A stretch of 48,912 nucleotides of DNA from the NCBI GenBank assembly GCA_913057785.1, contig CAJXPD010000042.1, forward strand, positions 1 through 48,912, read 5' to 3'. The notes below the pieces were generated by a model. It saw only the letters and a program-made list of their open reading frames with translations. It ran no database searches and was not told where the DNA came from. Origin of the DNA: an uncultured Lewinella sp. (GTDB taxonomy: Bacteria; Bacteroidota; Bacteroidia; Chitinophagales; Saprospiraceae). A program made the position numbers and the translations under genes. This document shows positions 25,801 to 34,772 of the stretch, one piece after another (positions within the stretch are counted from its first letter, which is position 1; every line of letters starts with the position of its first letter).

Positions 25801-27453
25801 ATGAAAGCGCTTAGGATCACTCATCTTTTGTTCATCTTATTGGTTTTATCACATCCACTCAGTGGTCAGGCTTGTCAGAGGTGTTCTGAACTTCCCTCGC
25901 TACCAGCTGGGTCAGAACCTGCTGATCTAATGCGTGTATACCTTGAAGGAGAGAACGGAATTGGTGGAAATGATTGCTGGGTCCATTGCCATCCAAATGG
26001 GCGAGATTATGTCATTACCCCTAATAGCTGGGGAAGAACACCTAGCCCAGGTAGACAAGGACTTATTGATATGGCATTCGAAGCAACTACCGATTCTAGG
26101 CGACTAATGGAAAATCTCGGTAGTTTACAGCGCAGTATTTATATTATGTTGAATAATACTACCCGTATTGGTGAATTAGCTAGAGCCTTCTGGCCAGTGG
26201 GAGATGAATGCTGGATACAAGCTGGGCTACGCAATTTACGTCCGTTATCCAATGGGGAACGCAAATTTGTATTTGCACATGAGATTGGCCACTGCTTTTT
26301 GATGGACAATATTGAGGGGCATTCGGCTGCTAGTCCCGGATATGATGCATGGTGGGATGAAAGTGCCGCCGAGTACCTTTCATCTCTCGTTTATCCTCGC
26401 AATAATATGGAGTATCGATTTGCACGGGCTTATTCCTTTAGCACTCCTTTTACGCAGCCCTATAACGCCTATGTACTCCTTCACTACTATGCAAGAGAGA
26501 ACAATCAGGCTGCTGTGCTACGGTTGCTACAGGGCTTATATGATCATCCCGGACATTCAAACCGACTGTCTTTCCTACGGAGCATTAACTTCGGCCCGTT
26601 TTTTCATAAGTTCAACTATAGATTTATTCGAGAGGAAATCCCAGATGCTGGGGGAGGGATGATACCAAATAACAGATGGTTCTCATTCCAAACTTACACC
26701 CTAAAACCTGCACAGCATGAAATAGAGTTGACTGATATCTTACCTGAGCAGGCCAATCTCATTCATCTGTCTATTCCTGCTGGATATGATGCAGTGCTTA
26801 ACCCCATAGAAAACACAGCAATGGAAGTAACCATTGTGGCGAACCGAGTCGGTATGTATCCTTGGGTAGCGGATCAGGGAGTTGAAGGGAGTTGCAATGA
26901 GGAAAGTAGCGTAGCCCTGTTAGTCACGCATCTATCAAATGATCCTATCAAATATACCAAGCTTAGGTATCAATTAACTCCAAAAACGAATTGCTGTGAA
27001 GGAATTGGAGGCTTCACCCAAGCTATTGATCCCTGCCTTATTGGACGTTGGAGGGTAGATTATTCAGGTGCGTCCTACAGAGGGATGGCCGAAATTAGTG
27101 GAGATATTACCATTGATTTGAAGCAAGAACCAAATGGACAACTAAAGGCCGAATTTGATATCCGACGTCAATATGATAGTGATGACTATGATATTCACAA
27201 AGGCACTGCCACCGGATGTCTAGTGGCTTATCCTACAGGATCACGCGGTGGTGGAGCTACCTACCTAAAGATCATGAATGGCGAGCTTGGCTTGCAGAAC
27301 CGACACTTCGAGTGCTGCACCCGTAGAGGGGATACAACGGATATCACATTAGAAATTGCGCAGTGGTTGCGGCATTTTGTCTTCGGCTATCTTCGATGTG
27401 ATGAGCAGACGATAGAGGGCTTGGGCGGCGTGCGCCTGATTAAAATGGAGTGA
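25801..27453 (+). CDS. Secreted zincin-type metallopeptidase, unassigned family
   Basis: 550 residues. The signal peptide ends SGQ and is followed by Cys-rich CQRCSEL. H160-E161-x-x-H164 (FAHEIGH) is a zinc-binding HExxH helix, and E187 in WWDESAAEY, 23 residues later, is a plausible third ligand of gluzincin type. The C-terminal ~180 residues (from NCCEGIGGFTQAIDPCLIG) look like a separate lipocalin- or beta-barrel-like module with several Cys. No T9SS sorting domain is present, so the final location is the periplasm or medium. The protein does not match a peptidase family I can name. ATG 25801 is preferred to an in-frame start at 25777, because it opens a standard signal peptide. Confidence 0.7.
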   Translation: MKALRITHLLFILLVLSHPLSGQACQRCSELPSLPAGSEPADLMRVYLEGENGIGGNDCWVHCHPNGRDYVITPNSWGRTPSPGRQGLIDMAFEATTDSRRLMENLGSLQRSIYIMLNNTTRIGELARAFWPVGDECWIQAGLRNLRPLSNGERKFVFAHEIGHCFLMDNIEGHSAASPGYDAWWDESAAEYLSSLVYPRNNMEYRFARAYSFSTPFTQPYNAYVLLHYYARENNQAAVLRLLQGLYDHPGHSNRLSFLRSINFGPFFHKFNYRFIREEIPDAGGGMIPNNRWFSFQTYTLKPAQHEIELTDILPEQANLIHLSIPAGYDAVLNPIENTAMEVTIVANRVGMYPWVADQGVEGSCNEESSVALLVTHLSNDPIKYTKLRYQLTPKTNCCEGIGGFTQAIDPCLIGRWRVDYSGASYRGMAEISGDITIDLKQEPNGQLKAEFDIRRQYDSDDYDIHKGTATGCLVAYPTGSRGGGATYLKIMNGELGLQNRHFECCTRRGDTTDITLEIAQWLRHFVFGYLRCDEQTIEGLGGVRLIKME

Positions 27454-27643
27454 AGCTTATAATTGATCTCTTCTTGATACCCTGTAACTTCTATTCAACT
27501 TGGATGCGCTTTCAGGTTTTTCGCCAAGTCAAATAGGCCTAGATCAACCGGTGATCGATAAAATTTGTTCATGTTTCCGAGGCGATTTTCTTGCTTTGCT
27601 AATCGACCTTGACTGTTATTGAACCCTTTAACTATCGTGAACC

Positions 27644-28576
27644 ATGAGAAAAGCCTACTTTCCATTTATAGTAGTTCTCCTTGCTTTGTTTTTTTCTGCC
27701 TGCCATACGAAGGAACCCAAATTAGAGGATCAAAAAACTTCGACCCAAGAAGGATTATACTTTGGGCAAGAACCGCCAAGCCTGACTGCTGAGCTTTTTG
27801 CTCCGGGTATTGTTTCGGTCGAAGGCAGATACGAATATGCGGTTTCGTTCTCGCCAGACTTGAAAGAAATGTATTTCTCGGGAGAAAGAGAAGGAGAAGT
27901 TCAATCCGTATTTTTCTCAGCGCTTGATGATACAGCATGGACGCAGCCTGAAAAGGCAAGTTTTACCGGAGGCGAGAAGAGTAATGAGTTTGAAGCCTTT
28001 GTAACCAATGGAGGGGACAAGTTGTATTTTGCAGCTTATGATTCGATTTTCTCAGATGAGCATATATGGTACGTAAATCGCCTCGGGGACAAATGGAGTG
28101 AGGCTGTGGAACTTGATTCGCCGATAAATGATGACCTTGTCTTCTACCCGAACGCCGCTGAAAATGGAGATTTATATTATACCAGTATTTCACAAGGGAA
28201 AATGTACTACGCACCTAATCAAGACGGTCGCTTCCCGGAAGTTCGCGAAGTCGGAATTGATTTTGGCGTTCATGGCTTTATTTCCCCTACACAAGACTTT
28301 TTGTTGGTAGATGGGCGAAAAGAGAATGATGAGACCAAAGACAAGGATATCCACGTCTGCTTTCGGAAAGAAGATGGCAGCTGGTCCACACCAATCAACT
28401 TGGGGCCAGGTGTGAATTCAGACTATACCGAGACCTGTCCAAGTCTGACTCCTGATGGCAAATATTTGTTCTTTAGTCGGTACAATGAAGAGGGAGGGGT
28501 ATCCAATATCTATTGGGTGAATGCAGAAGTTATTGATCGGGTGAGACCGGCAGACCTCAACAAGCTCTCATCTTAA
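27644..28576 (+). CDS. PD40/TolB-like beta-propeller lipoprotein
   Basis: 310 residues with a lipoprotein signal (ALFFSAC) and repeated blades of the PD40/WD40-like type: YAVSFSPDLKEMYFSG, FVTNGGDKLYFAA, FYPNAAENGDLYY, CPSLTPDGKYLFFSRYNE. Similar proteins occur as PD40 components near OmpA- or peptidase-type genes and are thought to mediate protein or peptidoglycan contacts; no enzyme active site is visible. It is probably anchored in the outer membrane. The FISUMP gene starts 41 bp downstream and may be in the same transcript. Confidence 0.8.
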   Translation: MRKAYFPFIVVLLALFFSACHTKEPKLEDQKTSTQEGLYFGQEPPSLTAELFAPGIVSVEGRYEYAVSFSPDLKEMYFSGEREGEVQSVFFSALDDTAWTQPEKASFTGGEKSNEFEAFVTNGGDKLYFAAYDSIFSDEHIWYVNRLGDKWSEAVELDSPINDDLVFYPNAAENGDLYYTSISQGKMYYAPNQDGRFPEVREVGIDFGVHGFISPTQDFLLVDGRKENDETKDKDIHVCFRKEDGSWSTPINLGPGVNSDYTETCPSLTPDGKYLFFSRYNEEGGVSNIYWVNAEVIDRVRPADLNKLSS

Positions 28577-28617
28577 TTTGCCGAGACTTTTGGAGCTCAT
28601 ATATACACAAAAAAATA

Positions 28618-29274
28618 ATGACAATGCTAAAGATACCTTTAGTTGCCCAGGCCATTTACCCATTTGCGTTGATCATCCTGTCCAGTGTTTTAGCAACAGC
28701 TCAAGAAGTAAGTTCTTTTGTGGATACTCGAGATCAGCAGACCTATGAGATCGTAAGTTATGCACTCCCTGATTCTACACTAGTTTTTTCTGACCAGGAT
28801 GAATATGGCACCTACTTGAATGGTAAATCGGAATCCTTCAAGGTATCATTTGAAGACGGTCTGCCGCCATCTATGACCTGGATGACGCAAAATTTGAATT
28901 TCGAAATGGCCGAATCAAAATGCAAATACGATTCAGATTCTAACTGCCAATCATTCGGTCGACTCTATACTTGGAATACTGCTATAAATGCGTGTCCTGA
29001 GGGTTGGCATCTTCCCTCGGATGAGGAGTGGTACTTACTGGCATATTTATATGGTGGCGTTGCTAATGCTGGCCAGCATCTAAAGAGTACAAACCTAGGA
29101 GGGACAAATGAGAGTCTTTTTAATGTTAGGAAGCCGTCGATTTTTTGGTCATCAGATGAATTGGATGCAACATCTGCCTTGGATTGGAAAGTTAATTTTC
29201 GTTGGGTTAAGCTTCAGCGTTGGAAAGGCGGAAAAGAGCTTTACAATTCAGTTCGTTGCGTGCGTGATTATTGA
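28618..29274 (+). CDS. Secreted FISUMP-domain (Fibrobacter succinogenes major paralogous) protein
   Basis: 218 residues: a signal peptide ending LATAQ, then one FISUMP domain. It opens with FVDTRDQQTYEIV, then MTWMTQNLNFE, GRLYTWNTAINACPEGWHLP and the closing YNSVRCVRDY. The domain is frequent in surface proteins of Bacteroidota and Fibrobacteres; its function is unknown to me, but a C-type-lectin-like fold has been suggested for similar sequences. Four Cys are likely disulfide-bonded. It begins 41 bp after the PD40 lipoprotein gene. A second ATG six bases in is an equally possible start. Confidence 0.85.
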   Translation: MTMLKIPLVAQAIYPFALIILSSVLATAQEVSSFVDTRDQQTYEIVSYALPDSTLVFSDQDEYGTYLNGKSESFKVSFEDGLPPSMTWMTQNLNFEMAESKCKYDSDSNCQSFGRLYTWNTAINACPEGWHLPSDEEWYLLAYLYGGVANAGQHLKSTNLGGTNESLFNVRKPSIFWSSDELDATSALDWKVNFRWVKLQRWKGGKELYNSVRCVRDY

Positions 29275-29349
29275 AAAACATCGCCTTTAAATCCTCATAA
29301 TGACGGAAATATCGAAAAATGGGCGTTCAAGACAAATTTCGTCAACAAG

Positions 29350-29437
29350 TACCCTTACGGTAGGTGAATAAATAAGCCAGAAAACGTGAAATTGAGTGCT
29401 AAGACGAGAAAAACCTCTGGTTTTGAACGATTAATCG
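29350..29437. repeat. Direct repeat copy 1, left flank of a putative island
   Basis: 29361-29437 aligns without gaps to 33917-33993 with 64 of 77 matches (83%). The match continues leftwards for ~11 bp at lower identity. The repeat contains CCAGAAAA, GTGAA, TTGAG and AACGATTAATCG. No tRNA lies next to this copy. Confidence 0.75.
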
Positions 29438-29516
29438 CTAAGCATGCTGATGCTACAGGATGCCAAACTACGAGAGACTAAGGCTCTAAAATCTTTGCGT
29501 CTTCTAGACCCATTTA

Positions 29517-30920
29517 TCAAATGAATTCTTTTACGGATTCCCAATCTGAAGCATTGAGTAAGATGATAAGTTTCTTTTCAGTTTCCTTATTGATGGCTCT
29601 CACTTCTGACAGAAAAGCTTCTACCGTCAATGTAAGATCTCCGTCTTCTGGATACTTGTCAAATAGATGTGCTAAAAAGCGCTCAAAATCCCATTGATTT
29701 GTTGTTTTTTGTTTGAATTCATTGTTAAGCCAATTGGCTATTAACCACCCACCCTCGTAAACAATGTTGTAATTTGGTCCTTTGTTTTCCCCACTATTTA
29801 GTATACTGACTTTGCCATTTTTCCTAATCATTGTATTCTTTAGGCGTAAGAGTCTAGATTCATGCAAGCTTGTGAGCTGATTTTTACTTATATGACCGTT
29901 TTTGTGTAAAGCCCTCTCTGTCATGAACTCTGTGAAACCCTCGGTAAGCCATTCCATTTTTCGGTTTTGAGTTACGCCATTGAGTCGATGGGAATTCCAC
30001 ATATGAAAAAGCTCATGAAAGACAGTGATTTTCCAGGATATAGAAGTATTCATAGATTCTTCTGAAAAGGCACATGTTGAGCTGTAGGGATAGGCTTCCC
30101 CTCCACTGTCTCGACCAGGTACACTATATATAAGTTGCACATATCTAACGGGCTTATCTAAAGGAAATAAATCGACATAATAATTTGAAATGTCGATTGC
30201 CATTTCTTTTATAAGTTTAACGGATTCCTGATTATTTAAGAATGATGCAATACTATATGATAAGTTACTAACAACGATATCAGTGGTTTTCATCGGACCA
30301 GAGGTAAGTATGATATTGGCATACGCAAACTCTCTAAGACTATTTGAAATGTAGCTCTCATTTTGTTTCTTCCATGGTACAGTTATTTTCAATCCTGCTG
30401 GATGGCTGATTGTCACCTTTGTTTCCGATCTATAATTGCTGAATATGAATAATGGTTTAGCTACTACGAAATAATCAATTCCAAAAGATTTACCAATTGC
30501 TGTATTAAGGTTGGGATAATTCTTGTCTATATATGATATATCTACGGTGTATGTAAGTTCTAGAGTGCCTACTACTTCTCTGTTAAGCTTGGCTTTGGTG
30601 ATGTTAAATTCCTTAGTTTTTATAAATTCGATAATTTCTAATGGATCTTTCGAATCATCTGACATGCTTTCAATAGTGATAACATCCCACCAACTTTCAA
30701 TAACTGGAAGAAATCGTTTGTCATGAGGAAGGATATAAAATTCATTTTCATCGACTTGGATTCGTGCCTTGACCGAAATCGAACGAGATTTCAATCCATT
30801 GAATGTTATATGGTATGAATTAACCTCTTTGCTATCTTGTACATTAGTCTTTGCATTTGGTAAAGATTCACACCATAAAGAAGATGCTGAAATAATTAAA
30901 TACAGTATAAATTTATTCAT
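29517..30920 (-). CDS. M61-like gluzincin peptidase, A/T-rich
   Basis: 467 residues with an N-terminal signal sequence, possibly a lipoprotein (SSLWC). HELFH (302-306) is the zinc motif and E327 in WLTEGFTEFM the third ligand, with WN directly after HELFH as in M61 glycyl aminopeptidases (HE-FH-WN). Preceding beta-rich residues fit the M61 N-terminal domain; a C-terminal PDZ domain, common in M61, is not evident. Sampled lines have about one-third G+C, far below the neighbours, which suggests acquisition. Four 10-bp-spaced TTCA-type repeats lie 47-86 bp upstream of its start codon (30967-31006). It lies inside the repeat-flanked segment with the S9 peptidase. Confidence 0.75.
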   Translation of the reverse strand: MNKFILYLIISASSLWCESLPNAKTNVQDSKEVNSYHITFNGLKSRSISVKARIQVDENEFYILPHDKRFLPVIESWWDVITIESMSDDSKDPLEIIEFIKTKEFNITKAKLNREVVGTLELTYTVDISYIDKNYPNLNTAIGKSFGIDYFVVAKPLFIFSNYRSETKVTISHPAGLKITVPWKKQNESYISNSLREFAYANIILTSGPMKTTDIVVSNLSYSIASFLNNQESVKLIKEMAIDISNYYVDLFPLDKPVRYVQLIYSVPGRDSGGEAYPYSSTCAFSEESMNTSISWKITVFHELFHMWNSHRLNGVTQNRKMEWLTEGFTEFMTERALHKNGHISKNQLTSLHESRLLRLKNTMIRKNGKVSILNSGENKGPNYNIVYEGGWLIANWLNNEFKQKTTNQWDFERFLAHLFDKYPEDGDLTLTVEAFLSEVRAINKETEKKLIILLNASDWESVKEFI

Positions 30921-30966
30921 ACTTCAAAACTAGATATTCCCATTTGGACACCCATACTATTTCTTG

Positions 30967-31006
30967 TTCATTTCGGTTCAACTCTGTTCAACTTGATTCA
31001 ACATTG
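30967..31006. repeat. Four helically phased 10-bp repeats upstream of the M61-like gene
   Basis: TTCATTTCGG, TTCAACTCTG, TTCAACTTGA and TTCAACATTG follow one another with an exact 10-bp period. This spacing presents the same face of DNA each turn and suggests cooperative binding of a regulator. Confidence 0.6.
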
Positions 31007-31147
31007 CACAGAACGTTGCGTACAATAAGTAGAATGTCTGAAAAAGAATGCCTTTTCAATGAAAAGGGTGGTGAATAATTGCCTTTCCGTCTCTATCGAA
31101 CATTGCTGGAAAATGGGGTCGGTGTTTTTGTAGTTTTCCCCGAGAAT

Positions 31148-31170
31148 GGCTTATGGCCTGGCCATAAGCC
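31148..31170. repeat. 11-bp perfect palindrome in the spacer between the peptidase genes
   Basis: GGCTTATGGCC (31148-31158), T, GGCCATAAGCC (31160-31170). It lies ~95 bp downstream of the S9 stop codon on the minus strand. It could be a protein-binding palindrome, since a 1-nt loop is too tight for an RNA hairpin without opening a pair. Confidence 0.55.
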
Positions 31171-31244
31171 GCCAAATACTGGTGGCATATCGTTGGATCA
31201 AGGCTACCATACATAATCGGCCAGAACAAGACACCTGCAGACCA

Positions 31245-31262
31245 GCCTGCCGGCTGGCAGGC
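31245..31262 (-). terminator. Hairpin directly after the S9 peptidase gene
   Basis: GCCTGCC (31245-31251), loop GGCT, GGCAGGC (31256-31262), starting 2 bp after the stop codon. It is G/C-rich with no T run. Confidence 0.5.
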
Positions 31263-31264
31263 AT

Positions 31265-33424
31265 CTACTCAGACGGTGTGGCTAGGTGTCGGTCAAAGTA
31301 TTCGATTATCTTGCCAAACAGATAGCGATTGTAATGCCGCTCCCGGCTCCATCCGTGCGTCGCACCCGGTGCAAACGCAAAGTCGAAGTCCTTGCCCTGT
31401 TTGATCAGTTCTTCAGCTAACACGGCCGTCGTCTTGAATGGTACCACATGGTCCTGGATACCGTGGATGAACAAGAGTTTGTCCTGCAGATTCGCTGCAT
31501 ACTTGAGCGCTTTTCTTTCGAAGATTTCCGGATGTGTCTGTGGGCGACGAACAATCGCGACGTCGTCCGTGCCAAAGAACATAGGGTCAACAGCCGCCGC
31601 TGCAGCAACCCCCACCTGGAATAAGCCCGGCTTCATCAACAGAGAATAAACGGAGAGTGTGCCACCGTAACTGCTGCCCCAGATGCCGATGCGATCGGGA
31701 TCGACATAATCCAATGACTCCATGTAGGCAACGGCACTCGCATAATCCTCAATGTCCTGGTCGGCAAAACCCAGCAGGAACTCTTCACGGAATGCCCGGC
31801 CATAACCGTTGCTACCGCGTGAATCCACCTGCACGATAATATATCCCTTCTTGGCCAACAGATGTTGTACGAGGCTGTAGTTACCGGCCCAGCGGTTCCT
31901 CGCTGTATTCGAATAAACGGGCCCAAACAGCACTGGATACTTCGTACCAGGCTGCATGTTGCTAGGTTTCAGAATCCGGGCATGTAGCGTGTAGTCATCT
32001 ACAAGACTGGGGAAACTGACGTATTCCGCAGCTGCCCAGCTTCGTTCGGTGAAGGCGGGCAAGGGCGAGTGGGTTACTCGCGTAGCGTCACCACCCTCGC
32101 TGCTTTGTACGTAAAGCTCGGGTGGTGAGGTGTCATTGCTGTGCATGAACACCAAGTGCCGTCCGTCCGGCGAGGGGTAGCCAACGTTCAGGCCCGAAAG
32201 ACGCGTCACCTGCTCGGGATCGCCACCAGATATCTTCAGGCGATACACCTGTTGTTCGTACGGATTAACGCCATTGCCTGCATAAAACAGGGCATCACCA
32301 GCAATACTTGGGGGGGACAACACATCGTAGGAAGGATCTGTCAGGAGCTGCGGATGATCCTTAGACGGTGAGGCATCGATCGTATAAAGGCCGTAGCGAT
32401 CACCCATATCGCTTAAGAAAACGACCTGCTGTCCATCCGGATGCCAGTTAGATCCAAACGAGGTATACATGCGGCTCTCTCGAACCCCTCGCCAAATCTC
32501 GCGCACTTGGCTTTCTCCAGGTGCAAGGACGAACAACTTACGTTCAACCGCCGTGTCGGATCCGGTATCAACCAGCAGCGCACCGTCTCGTGACCAGTTG
32601 AAGTCAATGACCTGGTTGGCGTGCGGGTCTGGCAAATCGAGGTACATAATGTTACCGCTTTCTACATCGAGCAGGCCAACCCTGCGAATCTCGTTTGGAT
32701 CGCCCGGGTAACCTCGGCGTACTTCGTTGGGATTGGTTTCGGCAGCGAGGTAATCCGGGAACGGCACCTTTCGCATCTCGCGTCGATCAACGGCGTGAAA
32801 AGCGATAGTCTTACCATCTGGGGACCACTTGTAGGTTGGCCCACTCCAGATGCCTGGCCCGATTTCACGTTCCGGTCGGCTATACCGCCCCTTCGGTAAG
32901 CTCGAGAGACTGGCAATGCCGATCTCGGTAAGTTGGCGATTCTGTTTAGAAGGGAAATCAGCAAGCCACAGGTCACTGTTCCGTATGTACGCCACTTGCT
33001 TGCCGCTTGGCGATATCGACAGATTACCTGCACCTTCCTCGACCGGCATAAGCTGACGGTCGTCTCCTTGGCTTAACGATGTCTGCCACAGGTTGTTACC
33101 TCGCAGGCTGACAATTGTGTTCGCGTCGGTCCAGACAATATCGCGCACTGACGCGGATGCCGTATTGGAACTGAGGCGCACTTCCTTCCCATCGCTTGTG
33201 GATACCCAGAGGCCACGCCCAGGAATTCCTGGTTCACTCCAGGAAAAGGCGAAGTGCTCGCTGTTCGGTGCCCAGGCAGGCCGTGACGGACTTGTTCCCG
33301 TCAGTTTTGGCGTTGCGAAGAGGTTATCAAGAGTGAGTTCACCTTCCTGTGCTGTGACTGTTGCGGGCATCGCCATCAGTAAGGCTGCCACCACCCATGT
33401 GTTCCAAAAAGAGGTCTGCTGCAT
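31265..33424 (-). CDS. Secreted S9-family prolyl oligopeptidase/dipeptidyl peptidase IV-like, G/C-rich
   Basis: 719 residues: a signal peptide ending VTAQ, a beta-propeller region (residues ~30-450) with PD40-like blades (WSPDGKTIAFHA; SNWHPDGQQVVFLS), and a C-terminal alpha/beta hydrolase. The catalytic triad is S585 (GSSYGG), D658 (HGIQDH) and H690 (GATHGW). It releases N-terminal dipeptides or cuts after Pro in the periplasm. Sampled lines are about 55-57% G+C, with GC-rich third positions (CTG, GGC, ACC), unlike the rest of the window (mid-40s by eye) and unlike the A/T-rich neighbour. This suggests transfer from a distant donor, perhaps a gammaproteobacterium. It lies between the two direct repeats. 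Confidence 0.9.
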   Translation of the reverse strand: MQQTSFWNTWVVAALLMAMPATVTAQEGELTLDNLFATPKLTGTSPSRPAWAPNSEHFAFSWSEPGIPGRGLWVSTSDGKEVRLSSNTASASVRDIVWTDANTIVSLRGNNLWQTSLSQGDDRQLMPVEEGAGNLSISPSGKQVAYIRNSDLWLADFPSKQNRQLTEIGIASLSSLPKGRYSRPEREIGPGIWSGPTYKWSPDGKTIAFHAVDRREMRKVPFPDYLAAETNPNEVRRGYPGDPNEIRRVGLLDVESGNIMYLDLPDPHANQVIDFNWSRDGALLVDTGSDTAVERKLFVLAPGESQVREIWRGVRESRMYTSFGSNWHPDGQQVVFLSDMGDRYGLYTIDASPSKDHPQLLTDPSYDVLSPPSIAGDALFYAGNGVNPYEQQVYRLKISGGDPEQVTRLSGLNVGYPSPDGRHLVFMHSNDTSPPELYVQSSEGGDATRVTHSPLPAFTERSWAAAEYVSFPSLVDDYTLHARILKPSNMQPGTKYPVLFGPVYSNTARNRWAGNYSLVQHLLAKKGYIIVQVDSRGSNGYGRAFREEFLLGFADQDIEDYASAVAYMESLDYVDPDRIGIWGSSYGGTLSVYSLLMKPGLFQVGVAAAAAVDPMFFGTDDVAIVRRPQTHPEIFERKALKYAANLQDKLLFIHGIQDHVVPFKTTAVLAEELIKQGKDFDFAFAPGATHGWSRERHYNRYLFGKIIEYFDRHLATPSE

Positions 33425-33905
33425 GTGTCTGCTTTAGTAACGGTCTAGTAAAGTAATCTTATACTGCTCAAATAGCGTTCTCGCCATTGGAGAGTCTGCT
33501 TTCTGAAGGTCTTGCAAGTCGGTTTTTTTGGGGTTTTCTCGTCACCACTTCCCAAGCGTATAGCATCTAGCTAACCCGCCATAAAATCAAGTCTTCTTGC
33601 TTGGCTTTTCTAACGCATACTGCTTAGTCGATTGAAGATAGAATCAAAATTCCATTTCGAAAAACAAGGTTCCATTTATCTTAAGTAGTACGTCAATAGG
33701 CTCTCCGGTTTTTGGGCTACTTCTGGAGCTCCTAATTGCTGTAATTGTGATTGATCCAATTATTTCTTCTCATGGATTGTGAGAAGTACGTTTCTAAAGT
33801 TTCTGGAAGAATAAAGGAAGGTGTAGCTATTATAATTTGGGCTTACTATGGCTACTGACCTGGAATTAGGTATTTGACTTTAGTTTACGGAACACTCCAA
33901 GATAA
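33425..33905. other. Intergenic region between the S9 gene and the tRNA-Glu repeat
   Basis: About 480 bp without a gene I would call. The minus strand has a short open stretch around 33650-33780 whose translation looks protein-like (SSPKTGEPIDVLLKINGTLF), but it has no good start. It may be a fragment of an old gene. Confidence 0.4.
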
Positions 33906-33993
33906 TACCATAACTGTAGGTGAAAAAACAAACCAGAAAAGGTGAATTTGAGCCCTAAAACGAAAAAACCCTCTTGCTTTAAACGATTAATCG
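33906..33993. repeat. Direct repeat copy 2, overlapping the tRNA-Glu terminator
   Basis: 33917-33993 matches 29361-29437 at 64 of 77 positions, same orientation. This copy includes most of the terminator stem-loop of tRNA-Glu, so it is probably the original and the other a copy. Confidence 0.75.
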
Positions 33994-34007
33994 TTTAACA
34001 AGAGGGT
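33961..34007 (-). terminator. Terminator of tRNA-Glu
   Basis: On the plus strand ACCCTCTTG (33968-33976) pairs with CAAGAGGGT (33999-34007), with an inner palindrome TAAACGATTAATCGTTTA. Read on the minus strand it ends in a run of T. Confidence 0.85.
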
Positions 34008-34012
34008 CTTAG

Positions 34013-34084
34013 CAGCCCGTACGGGATTCGAACCCGTGTTACCAGGATGAAAACCTGGCGTCCTAACCCCTAGACGAACGGGCC
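34013..34084 (-). tRNA. tRNA-Glu(UUC)
   Basis: A 72-nt cloverleaf on the minus strand. The acceptor GGCCCGT pairs with ACGGGCT (G1:U72 wobble); the D arm contains TCTAGGGGTTAGGA; anticodon stem CCAGG/CCTGG carries loop TTTTCAT with anticodon TTC; the T arm is ACGGG-TTCGAAT-CCCGT. CCA is not encoded. Confidence 0.95.
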
Positions 34085-34421
34085 ATTTGATAATTTTCTG
34101 TATGCTTTGCTTCCAAAGCGGTGGCAAATATATAACCTTTCTTAAAAAATCAAAAGGTCTGAGAAAAAATATTGAGTTTTTTTTCAGACCCAAAATATGG
34201 GTCTTTTCTATCTGTCTTGATTTTCAACAGAATAGGGGAGAAATAGTTCCTTTCAGCTTAGAAAAATATTTTTTTTGGTGAGGTGGATTTCAAATCCTTT
34301 GGGATTGCGGATTCGGATTCCGTCGATGAAATGAGCCCTTTGATAAGATAAAATGTGCAAAATGTGCAGGATGAGATAGCTTGTAGTTAGTTCTCAGCTT
34401 TCTTCACCTAAATTTAACATT
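34085..34421. other. Promoter of tRNA-Glu and A/T-rich spacer with inverted repeat
   Basis: On the minus strand TATATTTG (plus 34125-34132) matches TAnnTTTG, with TTG (plus 34151-34153) 18 nt upstream, giving the tRNA-Glu promoter. Upstream of it GGTCTGA (34156-34162) and TCAGACC (34184-34190) flank A and T runs and form a terminator-like stem usable on both strands. No gene is seen up to 34421. Confidence 0.6.
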
Positions 34422-34664
34422 ATGCATGATTTTAATGCTATGTCTACTCCTCAATTACGCAAACAACAACAATGGCATGATACTGCTCTAAAGGTAGTGG
34501 TACTAGGCATTACATTTGCCCTTTTTGCCATGTGTTATGCTTACGTTAAAGAGGGCACGCTCGCGCTAAGCCTGCTTATTAGTTGTTGTTTTGCTGGCGC
34601 TTTGGCCTACCCGGTATACTTGCAGCGAAACAGAGTCGTACGCTTATTGAGAGAAAGAGCTTAG
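34422..34664 (+). CDS. Small membrane protein with two transmembrane helices
   Basis: 80 residues, not recognised. A charged N-terminus (RKQQQWHD) leads into helix 1 (KVVVLGITFALFAMCYAYV), a short loop (KEGT), helix 2 (LALSLLISCCFAGALAYPVY) and a basic tail RNRVVRLLRERA. The positive-inside rule places both ends in the cytoplasm. ATG 34422 or ATG 34440 could be the start. It is isolated, 108 bp before the metallophosphoesterase gene. Base composition and hydrophobic pattern suggest a real gene. Confidence 0.55.
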   Translation: MHDFNAMSTPQLRKQQQWHDTALKVVVLGITFALFAMCYAYVKEGTLALSLLISCCFAGALAYPVYLQRNRVVRLLRERA

Positions 34665-34772
34665 GACGACTCCATCATTACTGATCAAGGACTTTACAAA
34701 AATTTAATCGGGAGCTGTTAGTCAGTAAATAGCAATTTGCTACTTTGCTGCCACACCAAGCTCCCATTATTT

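Noticed and set aside
29437..29516. A second, degraded tRNA-Glu next to direct repeat copy 1
   Set aside because: The DNA beyond the repeat has no acceptor, anticodon or T-arm remnants.
33650..33790. Possible minus-strand peptide with a protein-like sequence
   Set aside because: No good start codon, fewer than 60 codons and no recognisable family; noted only as a possible gene fragment.
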